Assembly: GCA_051873875.1 (NCBI GenBank)
Contig: JBJEFI010000048.1
Location: 276,059-340,058, forward strand
Reading direction: 5' to 3'
Length of the DNA stretch: 64,000 bases
Source of the DNA: JBJEFI01 sp051873875
GTDB taxonomy: Bacteria > Bacillota > Bacilli > Bacillales > Bacillaceae_G
Shown here: positions 25,571 through 34,394 of the stretch, in pieces
How the letters are laid out: each line of letters starts with the position of its first letter
How positions within the stretch are numbered: the stretch's first letter is position 1
Notes under the pieces: generated by a model
Database searches by the model: none
What the model saw: only the letters and a program-made list of their open reading frames with translations
Told to the model about the DNA's origin: nothing
Program-made: the position numbers and the translations under genes

Positions 25571-26827
25571 ATGAAAAAAATACTTTTTGTACTTACTTTT
25601 TTAATTGGCTTATCTATTCCTACAGTTAGTTTTGCCGATGAATTGCAAGAAACCATCAACAAAGCAAAACCACACGATGTTATTGATTTAAAAAACACAC
25701 AATACACAACACCCATTACTATTTCAAAACCACTCACTTTAAAGGGTGGAGTTTTTCGAGTAAAAGAAAACAAACCAGCAATTACAATTCGTAGCAACGA
25801 CGTTACCATTGATGGTGTATCTATTTTTAATGAATCAAAAAATGCCACTGCAGCAATTGATAGCAGCGGTAAAAATACAACACTCATCAATAACACGATT
25901 CACACAAACACAATAGGCATTCAAGTGAATAAAAGCACAAATAGTTTTATTAATAATAATACCATTGATGGTGTACCGACACATAACGGCATCCATATTA
26001 CAAAAACAGCACATGCCACAATAGCAAACAATCAACTTTCCCATACAAAAGATGGCATTTACCTTGAATATTGCACAGATTTTCTATTAGAAAAAAACAC
26101 AATAAAAAAAGGACGCTATGGAATCCATATTATGTTTGGAAACAATCATAAACTTCAGTTTAATAACGTTAGCCATAACATTATCGGATTTATGATCATG
26201 TCTACCGAACATATCCAAGTCGAAAACAATACGGTTCAAAATCAACTAGAAAATGTTAACGCTTCCGGCATCACTATTTTTGATGTAACTAATTGTGAAG
26301 TAATAAACAATATAATTAAGCATAATCGCTATGGTATTATTCTTCAAAATGCAAAGCAAAATGATTTAACACGTAATTTATTTTCTCAAAATATTATCGC
26401 TATGCAATTTTTGCAGTCACATACAAATACATTTACCGAAAATAACTTTATCGGAAATGCCGTTTCAGCGGAAAATCTCGGTTCTACTAAAAATACAATT
26501 AAACATAATTACTGGGATACGAACACAGCTATTGATTGGAATGGAGATAATAACAGTGACATTCCCTATCACCTGCAATCATTCTTTATTCGTTTACAAC
26601 GAATGAACGAAGGATATTCACTACTATTTAATCAACCTGGATTATCTATTTTAGAAACGCTTATGCCTCCAGCAAAAGAAAGTGCACTAACGGATGAAGC
26701 ACCTTTATTAACTTCATCTATTTCTCACGAAAAAAAAGAGCAAAGCGCTTCTAATATATGGTTCAGTATTGGTTTAATCGTAGTCTTATCATATTTATGG
26801 TATATCGGAGGGAGAAGTTCAAAATGA
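25571..26827 (+). CDS. nosD: NosD-like secreted beta-helix copper-handling protein
   Basis: 418 residues: signal peptide (about 1-24, ending S-F-A-D), a long right-handed beta-helix of CASH/PbH1 repeats rich in N-N-T-I and I-x-x-N (about 60-325), and a C-terminal membrane segment (about 393-412). This is the NosD layout; in denitrifiers NosD with NosF and NosY helps build the copper centre of nitrous oxide reductase. Followed by nosL with a 4-nt overlap. The ribosome site (AAGTGATGATG) is poor. No nosZ is in the window. Confidence 0.82.
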   Translation: MKKILFVLTFLIGLSIPTVSFADELQETINKAKPHDVIDLKNTQYTTPITISKPLTLKGGVFRVKENKPAITIRSNDVTIDGVSIFNESKNATAAIDSSGKNTTLINNTIHTNTIGIQVNKSTNSFINNNTIDGVPTHNGIHITKTAHATIANNQLSHTKDGIYLEYCTDFLLEKNTIKKGRYGIHIMFGNNHKLQFNNVSHNIIGFMIMSTEHIQVENNTVQNQLENVNASGITIFDVTNCEVINNIIKHNRYGIILQNAKQNDLTRNLFSQNIIAMQFLQSHTNTFTENNFIGNAVSAENLGSTKNTIKHNYWDTNTAIDWNGDNNSDIPYHLQSFFIRLQRMNEGYSLLFNQPGLSILETLMPPAKESALTDEAPLLTSSISHEKKEQSASNIWFSIGLIVVLSYLWYIGGRSSK

Positions 26828-27291
26828 AAGGAAAAGTAGCAATTATTTTTACCGTTTTATTTTCACTTGTGTTGGTTGGATGTGGAGAAAAAAAGTTAGC
26901 AGCAAGGGCAATTAAGGACACAGATACTTGTGATATTTGTAATATGCAAGTAGCAGACAATCAATTTGCCACACAAATTATTTTGAGTGATGAACAAGTA
27001 TTAACATTTGATGATTTAGGATGTCTTCATAAATGGGAAAAAGAAAATGGAACAAAGAAAGTTGCCGCTACATTTATTCGTGACTTTGAATCAAAAAAAT
27101 GGATGAAAGCAGAAGATGCAACTTATGTTTATGGCATGCACATAAAAACACCAATGGGATACGGTGTCGTTTCCTTTAAAGACAGCAAAAAAGCAGATGA
27201 ATATGCGAAAGAACATAACGGCAAAATATTGAATTACGATCAATTAAAAGAACACGACTGGAAACAAATGAAGATGAAAATGAATATGTAA
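26824..27291 (+). CDS. nosL: NosL-like copper-binding lipoprotein
   Basis: 155 residues. Lipoprotein signal with lipobox L-V-G-C and Cys20, then the NosL copper motif C-D-I-C-N-M at residues 36-41, followed by F-D-D-L-G-C-L near residue 61-67. NosL binds Cu(I) outside the membrane and delivers it to a partner. The C-terminus ends in a Lys/Met run (K-Q-M-K-M-K-M-N-M) that could add copper ligands. Start at 26824 overlaps the nosD stop (ATGA) and follows GGAGGGAG. Confidence 0.85.
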   Translation: MKGKVAIIFTVLFSLVLVGCGEKKLAARAIKDTDTCDICNMQVADNQFATQIILSDEQVLTFDDLGCLHKWEKENGTKKVAATFIRDFESKKWMKAEDATYVYGMHIKTPMGYGVVSFKDSKKADEYAKEHNGKILNYDQLKEHDWKQMKMKMNM

Positions 27292-27321
27292 CTCATTTTC
27301 TTTTTATAACGTACATTTCGT

Positions 27322-27351
27322 AAAAGCCGAATTTTATGCAATTCGGCTTTT
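27322..27351 (+). terminator. terminator or attenuator between nosL and nosY
   Basis: AAAAGCCGAATT and AATTCGGCTTTT pair around TTATGC, followed by TATTTAAGG. It splits the nos cluster into nosDL and nosYF unless it reads through. Confidence 0.75.
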
Positions 27352-27370
27352 ATTTAAGGAGCTAATAATC

Positions 27371-28183
27371 ATGTGGACAATTATGATCTATGAATGGAAA
27401 GGAATGTTTCGGCAAAAATTTTCCTATCTTCTTTTTTCTCTCTATAGCTTACTAATGCTAGGTATAATTTTACTCCAATTTAATCTTGCCTTAGAGCGCA
27501 ATTATACATATACAGTGACAGCTATTAGTCATCTTTTGCTTTATATTATTCCCATCATTTCTTTACTTACGTCTTCTTTTTCCATTTTACAAGAAAAAGA
27601 AACAGGTCAATATCGTTTACTACAAACATATCCGATTTCCCATTTTCAATTTATAAATGGAAAATGGCTAGCACAATGGCTCGGAAATGTGTTATTTATT
27701 ACACTAAGCTTTCATATTATTACAGTAATTGGCACACTCTTTTTTCATCTCTCTTTCAATCAGTATCATTTTGTAACTTTATTTTTTATTATCGGATTAA
27801 GTTTCTTTTATTCGTTAATTGGAACATTCATCGGTTGTGTGAGTACAAACAAATGGCAAGGTCTCATTTTCTCTTTACTTGTTTGGTTTATTTCCATCAT
27901 CTTATGGTCTAGTATCATTATTATTGTTTCACGCTTACTACCTTTTTCACTTGTTCCATTATTTTTGAGAGGCTCTATCTTTTTTAACCCAGCTGAATAC
28001 ATGCGCTTATTGTATTTATTACAGTTTAATAGCGGAACTATTTTTGGTACATCACATGCCACATTTGTGGCTACCCTTACTGGTAAAATGAGTATTATTT
28101 TTACTAGTATCTATACTATTTTCATATATGGAATCTTCATGGTAAGTAGCATTTTTGCTTTAAGGAGGGATGAAAAGTGTTAA
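27371..28183 (+). CDS. nosY: ABC transporter permease, NosY-like
   Basis: 270 residues with about six membrane segments, in the ABC2 permease style (M-I-Y-E-W-K-G-M-F-R-Q-K start, then L-x-E-K-E-T-G-Q-Y-R-L-L-Q-T-Y-P-I near residue 75, which resembles the coupling region). Ribosome site AAGGAG 8 nt before the ATG. It overlaps the ATPase gene by 7 nt, so the two form one transporter. The NosY name rests mainly on the neighbouring nosD and nosL. Confidence 0.75.
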   Translation: MWTIMIYEWKGMFRQKFSYLLFSLYSLLMLGIILLQFNLALERNYTYTVTAISHLLLYIIPIISLLTSSFSILQEKETGQYRLLQTYPISHFQFINGKWLAQWLGNVLFITLSFHIITVIGTLFFHLSFNQYHFVTLFFIIGLSFFYSLIGTFIGCVSTNKWQGLIFSLLVWFISIILWSSIIIIVSRLLPFSLVPLFLRGSIFFNPAEYMRLLYLLQFNSGTIFGTSHATFVATLTGKMSIIFTSIYTIFIYGIFMVSSIFALRRDEKC

Positions 28184-28812
28184 CCATTAACAACTTAACA
28201 AAAACATATAAAAAAACAGATGCATTAACCTCTTTTTCCCTTGTGTTAGACAAGCCCGTAATCTTCGGTTTATTTGGCAATAATGGCGCAGGAAAAAGTA
28301 CATTATTAAAAATGCTTGCTGGGATTTTACAACCTACATCAGGAGATTGGACATTCAATAATCTTTCCATTAAAGAAAGTAAGAAAGCTTACTCAACACT
28401 TGTCGGCTACATGCCTGATGATTTTTCTTTCCCGACACACTTAAGTATTTATGAAGCATTAGCTTATTACGCAGCACTGCGCAATAAAAAGAAAGAAGAC
28501 GTTGTTCATACACTCAAACTTATCGGTCTTGAAAATATCCAACAAGAACGAACAACAAAACTATCAAAAGGAATGAAACAACGATTACTATTTGCTCAAG
28601 CTATTATTGGACAACCAAAATTACTTCTATTAGACGAACCAACAAATGGATTAGATACTACTTGGTCAGAACAACTAAAACAAATAATCCTTCATTTACA
28701 CGAGCAAGGAGCAACCATTCTTATCTCATCCCATCAACATGATTTTTTAGATGATATTTGCCATCTGAAACTAAATTTATCAGCAGGAATAGTAACAGAG
28801 CTTATTCATTAA
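28177..28812 (+). CDS. nosF: ABC transporter ATP-binding protein, NosF-like
   Basis: 211 residues, short for an ABC ATPase but complete: Walker A F-G-N-N-G-A-G-K-S-T near residue 33-42, signature L-S-K-G-M-K-Q-R near 129, Walker B L-L-L-L-D-E-P-T-N-G-L-D near 149-160, and the switch His in S-S-H-Q-H-D. Starts at a GTG (28177) 8 nt after AAGGAGG. It overlaps nosY. The C-terminal regulatory region seen in longer NosF proteins is missing. Confidence 0.78.
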   Translation: MLTINNLTKTYKKTDALTSFSLVLDKPVIFGLFGNNGAGKSTLLKMLAGILQPTSGDWTFNNLSIKESKKAYSTLVGYMPDDFSFPTHLSIYEALAYYAALRNKKKEDVVHTLKLIGLENIQQERTTKLSKGMKQRLLFAQAIIGQPKLLLLDEPTNGLDTTWSEQLKQIILHLHEQGATILISSHQHDFLDDICHLKLNLSAGIVTELIH

Positions 28813-28896
28813 ATATATCTTCATCCGTCTCAATTATTTGAAATATTCTTTCAAAAATGTATAGTTAAAATGACAACAGTTTTTTGGAGGTAAAGA

Positions 28897-29316
28897 ATGA
28901 AACAGGAAACAAAACGAGAGTATCTACTCCTTTTCGCTTGGATTGTCGCGTTTGTTGCCACAACAGGAAGCTTATACCTTTCTGAATTTATGTTATATGA
29001 ACCTTGTAAACTTTGTTGGTATCAACGTATTTTTATGTATCCACTCGTTATCCTAATCGGAGTTGCAATCGTTAAAAAAGATACAACTATCGCACCTTAT
29101 ATTTTTGGACTAGCTATTCCTGGCGCATGCATTTCCCTTTATCATATTGCGATTCAAAAGATTCCATTCCTTAGCGAATCTCACGATGCATGTGGACGAG
29201 TACCTTGTACAATTGATTACTTAAACTGGTTTGGTTTTATCACAATCCCAATGCTTTGTTTAATTGCGTTTCTATTAATTATCATATCTATGATTTTGTT
29301 GCAAAGGAGCAAATAA
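28897..29316 (+). CDS. bdbC: DsbB/BdbC-type thiol-disulfide oxidoreductase
   Basis: 139-residue membrane protein with four likely membrane segments. It carries both DsbB cysteine pairs: C-K-L-C (Cys37/Cys40) followed by W-Y-Q-R, and Cys99 with Cys104 in C-G-R-V-P-C. It would reoxidise a partner thioredoxin-like protein outside the membrane, passing electrons to quinone. Ribosome site GGAGG before the ATG at 28897. The next gene starts 2 nt after its stop and is the obvious partner. Confidence 0.88.
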   Translation: MKQETKREYLLLFAWIVAFVATTGSLYLSEFMLYEPCKLCWYQRIFMYPLVILIGVAIVKKDTTIAPYIFGLAIPGACISLYHIAIQKIPFLSESHDACGRVPCTIDYLNWFGFITIPMLCLIAFLLIIISMILLQRSK

Positions 29317-29318
29317 AA

Positions 29319-29789
29319 ATGAAAAAAATGCTTATTTTCGGAGCCATTATTATTGCGATTCTCGTCGCTCTCGGTGTCCTAACTTCTATTCAAAATAACA
29401 AAAAAGTAGAAAATAACGTCTATAAAAAAGACAAATTACACCCTTCTACGATTAAAGATTTAGATGATTCTACTTATCAAAATATCATCTTACCTAAAGA
29501 GCTAAAAGCAGGGTTAAAAAACAGCGATGATTTAATGGTTTTCTTTTTTAGCCCAGAATGTGTTCATTGTAAAGCTGCTGCCCCAGTAATCGTACCAATG
29601 GCAAAAGAAATGGGAATTAACTTACAGTTATATAATTTACTGGAATTCGAAGAGGGTTGGGATGAGTATGGAATTGAAAGCACGCCAACCTTTATCCATT
29701 ACAAAGATGGAAAAGAAGTTGATCGTTTCGTCGGTGCATCCGAAAATGAAAATGATTATCGAGAATGGCTTACAAAAAATAAACAATAA
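29319..29789 (+). CDS. membrane-anchored thioredoxin-like protein
   Basis: 156 residues: N-terminal membrane anchor (about 4-23) and an external thioredoxin fold with redox pair C-V-H-C (Cys81/Cys84) and the cis-proline motif S-T-P-T-F-I near residues 121-126. Start at the ATG at 29319, which follows CAAAGGAGC; 2 nt after bdbC. In this position one expects BdbD, but the short size and C-V-H-C motif are more like a thioredoxin or bacteriocin-type oxidoreductase, so I leave the symbol empty. Likely works with BdbC on secreted proteins. Confidence 0.8.
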   Translation: MKKMLIFGAIIIAILVALGVLTSIQNNKKVENNVYKKDKLHPSTIKDLDDSTYQNIILPKELKAGLKNSDDLMVFFFSPECVHCKAAAPVIVPMAKEMGINLQLYNLLEFEEGWDEYGIESTPTFIHYKDGKEVDRFVGASENENDYREWLTKNKQ

Positions 29790-29790
29790 A

Positions 29791-29830
29791 AAGAAGGGAA
29801 TTATGTTTGGCATAATCCCCTTCTTTTTTT
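29791..29830. terminator. bidirectional terminator between the thioredoxin gene and mnmA
   Basis: AAGAAGGGAATTATG and CATAATCCCCTTCTT pair with small internal mismatches, flanked by A and T runs. Confidence 0.8.
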
Positions 29831-29831
29831 A

Positions 29832-30947
29832 TTAACCAACGTATGTTAATTTTTCACCGTTACGGAATACTTCATCAATTGTAGCGCCACCTAAACAAAC
29901 GTCACCATCATATAAAACGACCGCTTGCCCTGGTGTCATGGCACGAACCGGCTCATCACAAATGACAGCAATTTTATCGTCATCTAATACTTGGACAGTT
30001 ACCGCATTATCTTGCTGACGATAACGGAATTTAGCTGTACATGTAAATTCTTTTTCTTTCGGCACTCCTAGCGTCCAACTTACATTAGTCGCAATAATTT
30101 TATCACTATAAAGTAACTCATTATGGAAGCCTTGATCTACATATAAAATGTTTTTCTTTAAATCTTTCCCTACAACAAACCAAGGGTCGCCATTGCCACC
30201 AATCCCTAAACCATGGCGTTGTCCTAATGTATAATACATTAAGCCATCATGTTGCCCTTTTACTTCACCATTAAACGTCATCATTTTACCAGGTTGTGCT
30301 GGTAAGTAATTGCTTAAAAATTGTTTAAAATTACGCTCACCAATAAAACAAATTCCTGTTGAATCTTTTTTCATTGCCGTCGCTAATCCAGCTTCTTTGG
30401 CAATTTCACGAATTTGCGGCTTTGTTAAATCCCCTAACGGGAACATTACTTTTGATAATTGAGCTTGTGTTAATTGATTTAAGAAATATGTTTGGTCTTT
30501 GTTCTCATCAACACCACGTAACATTTTATACATGCCATCTTCATGAACAACGCGTGCATAATGACCCGTTGCTAAATAATCTGCACCAAGGGCCATGGCA
30601 TGTTCTAAAAATGCTTTAAATTTAATTTCTTTGTTACACATTACATCTGGATTTGGTGTACGTCCTGCACGATATTCATCTAAGAAGTACGTAAATACTT
30701 TATCCCAATATTGTTTTTCAAAGTTTACTGCATAATATGGGATACCGATTTGATTACATACAGCAATTACATCATCATAATCTTCCGTTGCTGTACAAAA
30801 TCCATTTTCATCTGTATCATCCCAGTTTTTCATGAAAATACCGATAACATCGTATCCTTGTTGCTTTAATAAAAGTGCTGCCACGGAGGAATCCACTCCA
30901 CCAGACATACCAACAACAACGCGTGTTTCATGTGGTTGTTTTGTCAT
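29832..30947 (-). CDS. mnmA: tRNA-specific 2-thiouridylase
   Basis: Puts sulfur on the wobble uridine of tRNA Lys, Glu and Gln, using sulfur from a cysteine desulfurase. 371 residues. The PP-loop G-M-S-G-G-V-D-S-S is at residues 13-21; the two catalytic cysteines are in N-P-D-V-M-C-N near residue 103 and S-T-G-I-C-F-I-G-E near 199. It lies 15 nt after the desulfurase gene, its sulfur donor, a conserved Bacillus pairing. Confidence 0.96.
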   Translation of the reverse strand: MTKQPHETRVVVGMSGGVDSSVAALLLKQQGYDVIGIFMKNWDDTDENGFCTATEDYDDVIAVCNQIGIPYYAVNFEKQYWDKVFTYFLDEYRAGRTPNPDVMCNKEIKFKAFLEHAMALGADYLATGHYARVVHEDGMYKMLRGVDENKDQTYFLNQLTQAQLSKVMFPLGDLTKPQIREIAKEAGLATAMKKDSTGICFIGERNFKQFLSNYLPAQPGKMMTFNGEVKGQHDGLMYYTLGQRHGLGIGGNGDPWFVVGKDLKKNILYVDQGFHNELLYSDKIIATNVSWTLGVPKEKEFTCTAKFRYRQQDNAVTVQVLDDDKIAVICDEPVRAMTPGQAVVLYDGDVCLGGATIDEVFRNGEKLTYVG

Positions 30948-30962
30948 TTTTCGTTTCTCCTC

Positions 30963-32108
30963 TTATCTATTTTTTAATCGCTCCACAATTTTAATTGTTT
31001 CGCTCGCTACTTTTTCAATTTGTTCGATTGTATTCCCATAGCCAAAGCTGAAACGAATCGACCCTCTTCCTCGTTCACTATCCTTCCCAAACATCGCTAC
31101 TAATACATGTGATGGATCAAAAGAACCTGCTGTACAAGCCGAACCACTTGAAGCCGCAATCCCTACTAAATCTAAGCTTACAAGCATTCGCTCCACATCT
31201 GTCCCTTCAAAAAAGATGTTCATCACATGTGGTAAACAGTCATTCGTTGGACTATTCACAGAAAAGGCGATTTCAGATTGTGTTAATAGCGTAAGCATTC
31301 TTTCTTTAAATGCGTTATATTGATGTACACGTTCTTCACGCTCTGCCATCATTAATTCAATTGCTACTTTTAAACCAATTGCACCGGCAACATTTTCTGT
31401 TCCTGCTCTTCGTTTTCTTTCTTGTTCTCCACCATATTGCTGCGATGCTAAATTAACAGATTGTCGAACATATAAAAAACCGATTCCCTTCGGTCCATTT
31501 ATTTTATGCCCAGATATACTAAATAAGTCAAGCCCTAATTGATTAACATTTATATCCATTAACCCATAAGCTTGGACACCATCACTATGAAAAACAGCTT
31601 GATGTTCCTTTAAAATGTGCCCAATTTCCTCAATTGGTTGAATCGTACCTACTTCATTATTCCCAAACATAACACTCACTAGAATGGTATCATCACGAAG
31701 AGCCGCTTTCAAATCTTCAATTGAAATACGCCCTTCTTGATTCACTGGTAAATACGTTACCTCAAATCCCTCTTTTTCTAATTGTTGACACGTATGTAAA
31801 ATAGCATGATGCTCTATTTCCGTTGTAATAATATGCTTTCCTCGGTTTTGATTTGCATAAGCAACTCCACGCACTGCCAAATTATCACTCTCTGTACCAC
31901 CGCTAGTAAAAATGATTTCATTCGGTAGCGCACCTATACTTTTTGCACATACACGTCTCACTCCATCTAGGGCATGTCTTGCTTCACGGCCATATGCATG
32001 AATGCTAGACGGATTTCCAAATAAGGTTGTCATATAAGGAATCATGGCAGTAACTACTTCTTCACGAACAGGTGAAGTTGCTGCATGATCCACATAAATA
32101 CGTTCCAT
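30963..32108 (-). CDS. iscS: cysteine desulfurase (IscS/NifS type, YrvO-like)
   Basis: 381-residue PLP enzyme that takes sulfur from cysteine. PLP lysine Lys202 in S-G-H-K-I-N-G-P-K, active cysteine Cys325 in S-S-G-S-A-C-T-A-G. Start at the ATG at 32108 after AAGAAGGTGAC; the open frame extends 19 codons upstream without family similarity. Placed between cymR and mnmA as in B. subtilis, where this copy serves tRNA thiolation. iscS is used here as the general name. Confidence 0.93.
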   Translation of the reverse strand: MERIYVDHAATSPVREEVVTAMIPYMTTLFGNPSSIHAYGREARHALDGVRRVCAKSIGALPNEIIFTSGGTESDNLAVRGVAYANQNRGKHIITTEIEHHAILHTCQQLEKEGFEVTYLPVNQEGRISIEDLKAALRDDTILVSVMFGNNEVGTIQPIEEIGHILKEHQAVFHSDGVQAYGLMDINVNQLGLDLFSISGHKINGPKGIGFLYVRQSVNLASQQYGGEQERKRRAGTENVAGAIGLKVAIELMMAEREERVHQYNAFKERMLTLLTQSEIAFSVNSPTNDCLPHVMNIFFEGTDVERMLVSLDLVGIAASSGSACTAGSFDPSHVLVAMFGKDSERGRGSIRFSFGYGNTIEQIEKVASETIKIVERLKNR

Positions 32109-32124
32109 TTTGTCACCTTCTTTA

Positions 32125-32544
32125 TTAAATATAAAACATATATCCATCTTCCTCTTTATCATCACTATGAGAAGCTAAGTCATCTAGCGTCGTCGTATCT
32201 AGTACTCCTTTTACCGCATTACGAACACGTAACCATAATTCACGTTTTGCTGGCTCTTCTTCCTCTAAAAAATCCACTACTTGAATCGGACCTTCCAACA
32301 CTCGAATCACATCTCCAGCAGAAATTTCCGACGGTTCTTTATATAACATATATCCACCATAAGCACCACGAACACTTTTTACAAGGCTCGCATTTCGTAA
32401 AGGCGAAATTAGTTGTTCTAAATAATGCTCCGATAAATCATGAGCTTGTGCAATTGACTTCAAAGAAATCGGACCTTCACCATATCTTTTTGCTAATTCA
32501 ATCATAATTGTTAATCCATATCGTCCCTTTGTTGAAATCTTCAC
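32125..32544 (-). CDS. cymR: Rrf2-family cysteine metabolism repressor CymR
   Basis: 139-residue winged-helix regulator, almost the length of B. subtilis CymR and very similar to it as I remember (M-K-I-S-T-K-G-R-Y-G-L-T-I-M start; R-G-A-Y-G-G-Y wing near residue 60; V-L-E-G-P-I near 83). It lacks the three cysteines of the iron-sulfur Rrf2 proteins. CymR with cysteine synthase CysK represses sulfur genes when cysteine is high. First gene of cymR-iscS-mnmA, 16 nt before the desulfurase gene. Confidence 0.95.
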   Translation of the reverse strand: MKISTKGRYGLTIMIELAKRYGEGPISLKSIAQAHDLSEHYLEQLISPLRNASLVKSVRGAYGGYMLYKEPSEISAGDVIRVLEGPIQVVDFLEEEEPAKRELWLRVRNAVKGVLDTTTLDDLASHSDDKEEDGYMFYI

Positions 32545-32661
32545 GTCTACACATCTCCATTCTTTTATCTTTATCCTATTAAATATACATCTAAACGAAA
32601 AATTTTTCTACAATTGAATGTGATATAATAATATAAAACTGATGTATTAAGTAGGGATTAT

Positions 32662-33924
32662 ATGAAAAAACCATTAGCTGTTCAAATGAGACCAAAAAAT
32701 TTAGACGATATTTTAGGCCAACAACACTTAGTTGGCGAAAATCAAATTCTCCGCCGAATGGTAGAGGAAAAACAACTGTCTTCCATGATTTTATACGGAA
32801 ATCCTGGTATTGGAAAAACAAGTATTGCCATTGCTTTAGCAACAAGTATCGGCTTACCTTATCGTATTTTAAACGCAACTACTCACAATAAAAAAGACAT
32901 GGAAGCGGTCGTAGCCGAAGCTAAAATGTCCAATGGATTAGTTCTTATTCTCGATGAGGTCCATCGCTTAGACAAAGGAAAACAAGATTTCTTACTTCCG
33001 CATGTAGAATCTGGATTGCTTACTTTAATTGGCGCAACAACCGCAAATCCATATTTTTCTATTAATCCAGCTATTCGAAGTAGATGTCACATCTTTGAAT
33101 TACAACCTCTTACATGGAAGGATATTCACCTAGGATTAGAGCGAGCCTTAAAGCAAGAATATAGCAAAACAACTATAACAGAAGAAGCACTTCTTTATAT
33201 CGCAAAGGGTGCAGGTGGAGATATTCGAACTGCTCTAAATGCCCTTGAATTAGCCATCGTCGTTGCCCCAACTGATTCTAATATGCATAAAGAAGTCACG
33301 TTAGCGATTGTCAAGCAATGTATGCAAAAAACGAGCTTTGTTCACGACAAAGATGGGGATGCTCACTACGATACACTAAGCGCTTTTCAAAAATCAATTC
33401 GAGGTAGTGATGTCGATGCTGCCCTTCATTATCTTGCTCGATTAATTGTATCTGGAGATTTAGAAAGTATATGTCGTCGCCTTTTAGTTATTGCCTATGA
33501 GGATATTTCGTTAGCAAATCCAGATGCCGGAGCTCACACCTTAGCTGTAGTCCAAACTGTTGAACGTTTAGGATTACCAGAAGCTCGTATCCCCTTAGCA
33601 AACATCGTTATCGAACTTTGTTTATCACCAAAAACAAATGCTCCTTATATGGCTTTAGATGCTGCTATTGCAGATATTCACGAAGGGAAAGCTGGAGCCA
33701 TCCCACTACACTTACGGGATGCCCATTACAAAGGTGCAAAAGAATTAGGAAGAGGAATCGAATACCTATATCCACATGACTTTCATTTAGGAAAATTTGG
33801 TGGATGGGTAAAACAAAACTATCTACCTGATTCATTAAAAAACACCACTTACTACGCTCCGAAAGAAGCAGGTAACGAAGAAAGATTAAAAAAACTATAT
33901 GAAGCTTTTAAAAAACAAAAATAA
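32662..33924 (+). CDS. rarA: replication-associated recombination protein A (AAA+ ATPase)
   Basis: 420 residues, YrvN/RarA/MgsA family; acts at stalled replication forks. Walker A G-N-P-G-I-G-K-T at residues 46-53, Walker B L-I-L-D-E-V-H near 92-98, sensor region G-A-T-T-A-N-P, and the C-terminal MgsA domain with P-L-H-L-R-D-A-H-Y-K-G-A and Y-L-Y-P-H-D motifs. Transcribed divergently from cymR, the usual Bacillus arrangement. Confidence 0.95.
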   Translation: MKKPLAVQMRPKNLDDILGQQHLVGENQILRRMVEEKQLSSMILYGNPGIGKTSIAIALATSIGLPYRILNATTHNKKDMEAVVAEAKMSNGLVLILDEVHRLDKGKQDFLLPHVESGLLTLIGATTANPYFSINPAIRSRCHIFELQPLTWKDIHLGLERALKQEYSKTTITEEALLYIAKGAGGDIRTALNALELAIVVAPTDSNMHKEVTLAIVKQCMQKTSFVHDKDGDAHYDTLSAFQKSIRGSDVDAALHYLARLIVSGDLESICRRLLVIAYEDISLANPDAGAHTLAVVQTVERLGLPEARIPLANIVIELCLSPKTNAPYMALDAAIADIHEGKAGAIPLHLRDAHYKGAKELGRGIEYLYPHDFHLGKFGGWVKQNYLPDSLKNTTYYAPKEAGNEERLKKLYEAFKKQK

Positions 33925-33925
33925 A

Positions 33926-33949
33926 CCTCTTACTATCTTCGTAAGAGGT
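33926..33949 (+). terminator. rarA terminator
   Basis: ACCTCTTAC and GTAAGAGGT pair around TATCTTC right after the stop; the following tract is only moderately T-rich. Confidence 0.6.
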
Positions 33950-33998
33950 CTCTTCATTATTCCATTTCAATTAAATAGCGAATAGAAATTGGAGCTAC

Positions 33999-34394
33999 TT
34001 ACACATAGACACTCATATCAATTACTCGATATTTCTGTAAACGCGCCATCATCTCTTCGTACTCCATACCTTTCAGTTCCTCAATAAACAGTCGAGACAT
34101 AAAATGACATATAGTATCACTCCACATCATGCACCCTTCTGTCATATCATACAAAGCATCCTATAACCCTTCCTCCGCATATTTCGCAGCATTTCTTTCC
34201 ATATGAGGCAATTGTTTAATATATTTCTCAGCCACTTCTACACTTTCAATTTTTTCTCTAATCGGGAAAACAATGTTCAAAAATCTTTTTGCTACTTCCT
34301 CAGTAATTTTGTATCCTTCTAAAACATTTTCATATTTTTTCATTTTTTCAAATTCTACTTTAGATATTTTTTCACATATAGATTCTACTTTCAT
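33999..34394 (-). pseudogene. unidentified gene interrupted by an in-frame TAG
   Basis: From an ATG at 34394 the minus strand codes 77 residues (M-K-V-E-S-I-C-E-K-I-S start) and meets TAG at 34163-34161. The same frame then stays open for 53 further codons (D-A-L-Y-D-M-T-E-G-C-M-M-W-S-D-T-I-C-H-F and onward) to a TAA at 34001-33999. The second half is as codon-like and amphipathic as the first, so the intact gene was probably a 131-residue helical protein. No ribosome site precedes the ATG. I recognise no family. Alternatives: a sequencing error at the TAG, or a genuine 77-residue protein. Confidence 0.6.
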
